Of a stretch of 6,968 nucleotides of DNA, positions 6,625 to 6,968 are shown one piece after another. Position 1 is the stretch's first letter, and each line of letters starts with the position of its first letter. The translations under genes were made by a program, and so were the position numbers. The notes beneath the pieces were generated by a model. That model did not search any database and had not been told where the DNA came from. It saw only the letters and a list, made by a program, of their open reading frames with translations. The DNA comes from Mailhella sp. (GTDB lineage: Bacteria > Desulfobacterota > Desulfovibrionia > Desulfovibrionales > Desulfovibrionaceae), in NCBI GenBank assembly GCA_020024815.1, contig JAHHTE010000110.1, forward strand, positions 1-6,968, in the 5' to 3' direction.

Positions 6625-6641
6625 CACCCACTATGTGGGTG
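6625..6641 (+). repeat. Right-end subterminal hairpin of the IS200-like element
   Basis: CACCCAC (6625-6631) and GTGGGTG (6635-6641) form a perfect 7-bp stem with the loop TAT. It shares its CACCC/GGGTG core with the left hairpin. The element should end roughly 9 bp beyond it, in the T-rich run near 6650. Confidence 0.75.
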
Positions 6642-6719
6642 GTCTTTATTTTTCCTTAAATTGTCTTTTAGTTTTTAACTATCTTTTATGATAGGAATTG
6701 TTTTCTCTATTTTATAAAT

Positions 6720-6746
6720 GCTGAATTGTCAATCCAAGAGCGACAC
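6720..6746 (-). repeat. Candidate terminal inverted repeat of the IS30-like element
   Basis: Read on the - strand, this 27-bp segment includes TTGGATTGACAATTCAG and overlaps the last codons and stop of the transposase. Its position and TTGACAATTC-like composition resemble right ends of IS30-family elements. The matching left end is outside the window, so the call is by analogy only. Confidence 0.35.
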
Positions 6747-6968
6747 CTCTTGTAGAAAAACTTCAATTGGAGTTGTCCAATTTAAACACTTTCTAGGTCT
6801 ATTATTAATGCGTTCTAGTTTTTGTCGTAATTCTTCTTGAGTTACCTTAGATAAATTTGTTTGTTTTGGATAAAACTCTCTTAATAAACCATTAGCATTT
6901 TCATTATTACCTTTTTGCCCATTGTTTTTTGGGGCAAATAAGCGTCTGCAAAGAAAAAATCTATTTTT
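6729..6968 (-). pseudogene. IS30-family transposase C-terminus, apparently frameshifted
   Basis: IS30 transposases carry an RNase H-like DDE integrase core that acts on the element's terminal repeats. The visible - strand frame ending at TGA (6731-6729) reads GQKGNNENANGLLREFYPK, then QEELRQKLERINNRPRKCLN and WTTPIEVFLQEVSLLD. These match the family's NENxNGLLR block, which holds the catalytic Glu, and its NNRPRKCLxWxTPxEVF tail. Upstream of the T6 run at 6925-6930 (A6 on the coding strand) that frame stops resembling a transposase, while the frame one base over reads IDFFFADAYLPQK, as expected before the NEN block. A single -1 shift, or one missing A, restores a continuous protein. It may be a decayed copy, an assembly or sequencing error, or slippage in the A tract. 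The N-terminus is outside the window. Confidence 0.78.

Larger units (their letters stand above)
5925..6650 (+). mobile_element. IS200/IS605-family insertion sequence, tnpA only
   Basis: The element is recognised from the Y1 transposase gene (6045-6509) flanked by subterminal hairpins, at the left (5941-5956) and right (6625-6641), as expected for IS200/IS605 elements, which move as single strands and lack terminal inverted repeats and target duplications. No tnpB is present. The exact ends cannot be fixed from one copy: they are placed about 16 bp outside the left hairpin and about 9 bp outside the right one by analogy with the family. About 70 bp of ordinary AT-rich sequence separates it from the IS30 remnant. 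The transposase and both ends look intact, so it may be active. Confidence 0.82.
6720..6968 (-). mobile_element. IS30-family insertion sequence, 3' end only
   Basis: The last part of the window carries the terminal portion of an IS30-family element on the - strand, with its interior beyond the window edge. It is recognised from the transposase C-terminus (6729-6968). The outer end is set near 6720 because IS30-type right ends usually overlap or closely follow the transposase stop; it cannot be confirmed without the other terminus. Confidence 0.7.

Noticed and set aside
6679..6694. A CTATC/GATAG 5-bp hairpin between the two insertion sequences as a terminator.
   Set aside because: The stem is short and A/T-rich and is not followed by a clean T run on either strand.

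Overview
The window is strongly AT-rich and carries a compact run of bacterial housekeeping genes, all on the + strand, followed by two insertion sequences. The order (pgsA, an FtsB/DivIC-like gene, a TPR protein gene, a lipoprotein gene, fbp, tsaD), the low-GC codon use and the sequence character suggest a host-associated, low-GC member of the Desulfovibrionaceae, such as a Lawsonia-like bacterium. This placement is inference from gene content; no rRNA or other decisive marker is present.

Positions 1-218 are an A/T-rich leader with no gene. Positions 219-3762 look like one transcription unit: phosphatidylglycerophosphate synthase (pgsA), a small single-pass divisome coiled-coil protein, a large acidic TPR protein, and a lipoprotein with a Cache-like sensor fold. 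The themes are envelope phospholipid synthesis, septum formation and probably envelope sensing. An intrinsic terminator (3772-3794) closes this unit. It lies almost against the ribosome binding site of the next gene, and a possible extended -10 promoter overlaps its 5' arm. The second unit (3806-5858) holds class I fructose-1,6-bisphosphatase (fbp) and, 4 bp later, tsaD for tRNA t6A modification. It ends at a strong terminator (5893-5919).

About 5925-6650 is an IS200/IS605-family element with only tnpA (HUH/Y1 transposase), subterminal hairpins at both ends, a long hairpin that hides the tnpA ribosome binding site, and a structured non-coding tail after tnpA. From about 6720 to the window edge lies the end of an IS30-family element on the - strand. 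Its transposase C-terminus appears to be split by a one-base frameshift in an A/T homopolymer.

No wholly new system is evident. The points most worth checking are the overlapping terminator and promoter before fbp, the ribosome-binding-site hairpin whose 5' arm copies the 16S rRNA tail, the structured RNA-like tail of the tnpA-only element, and the homopolymer frameshift in the IS30 transposase.
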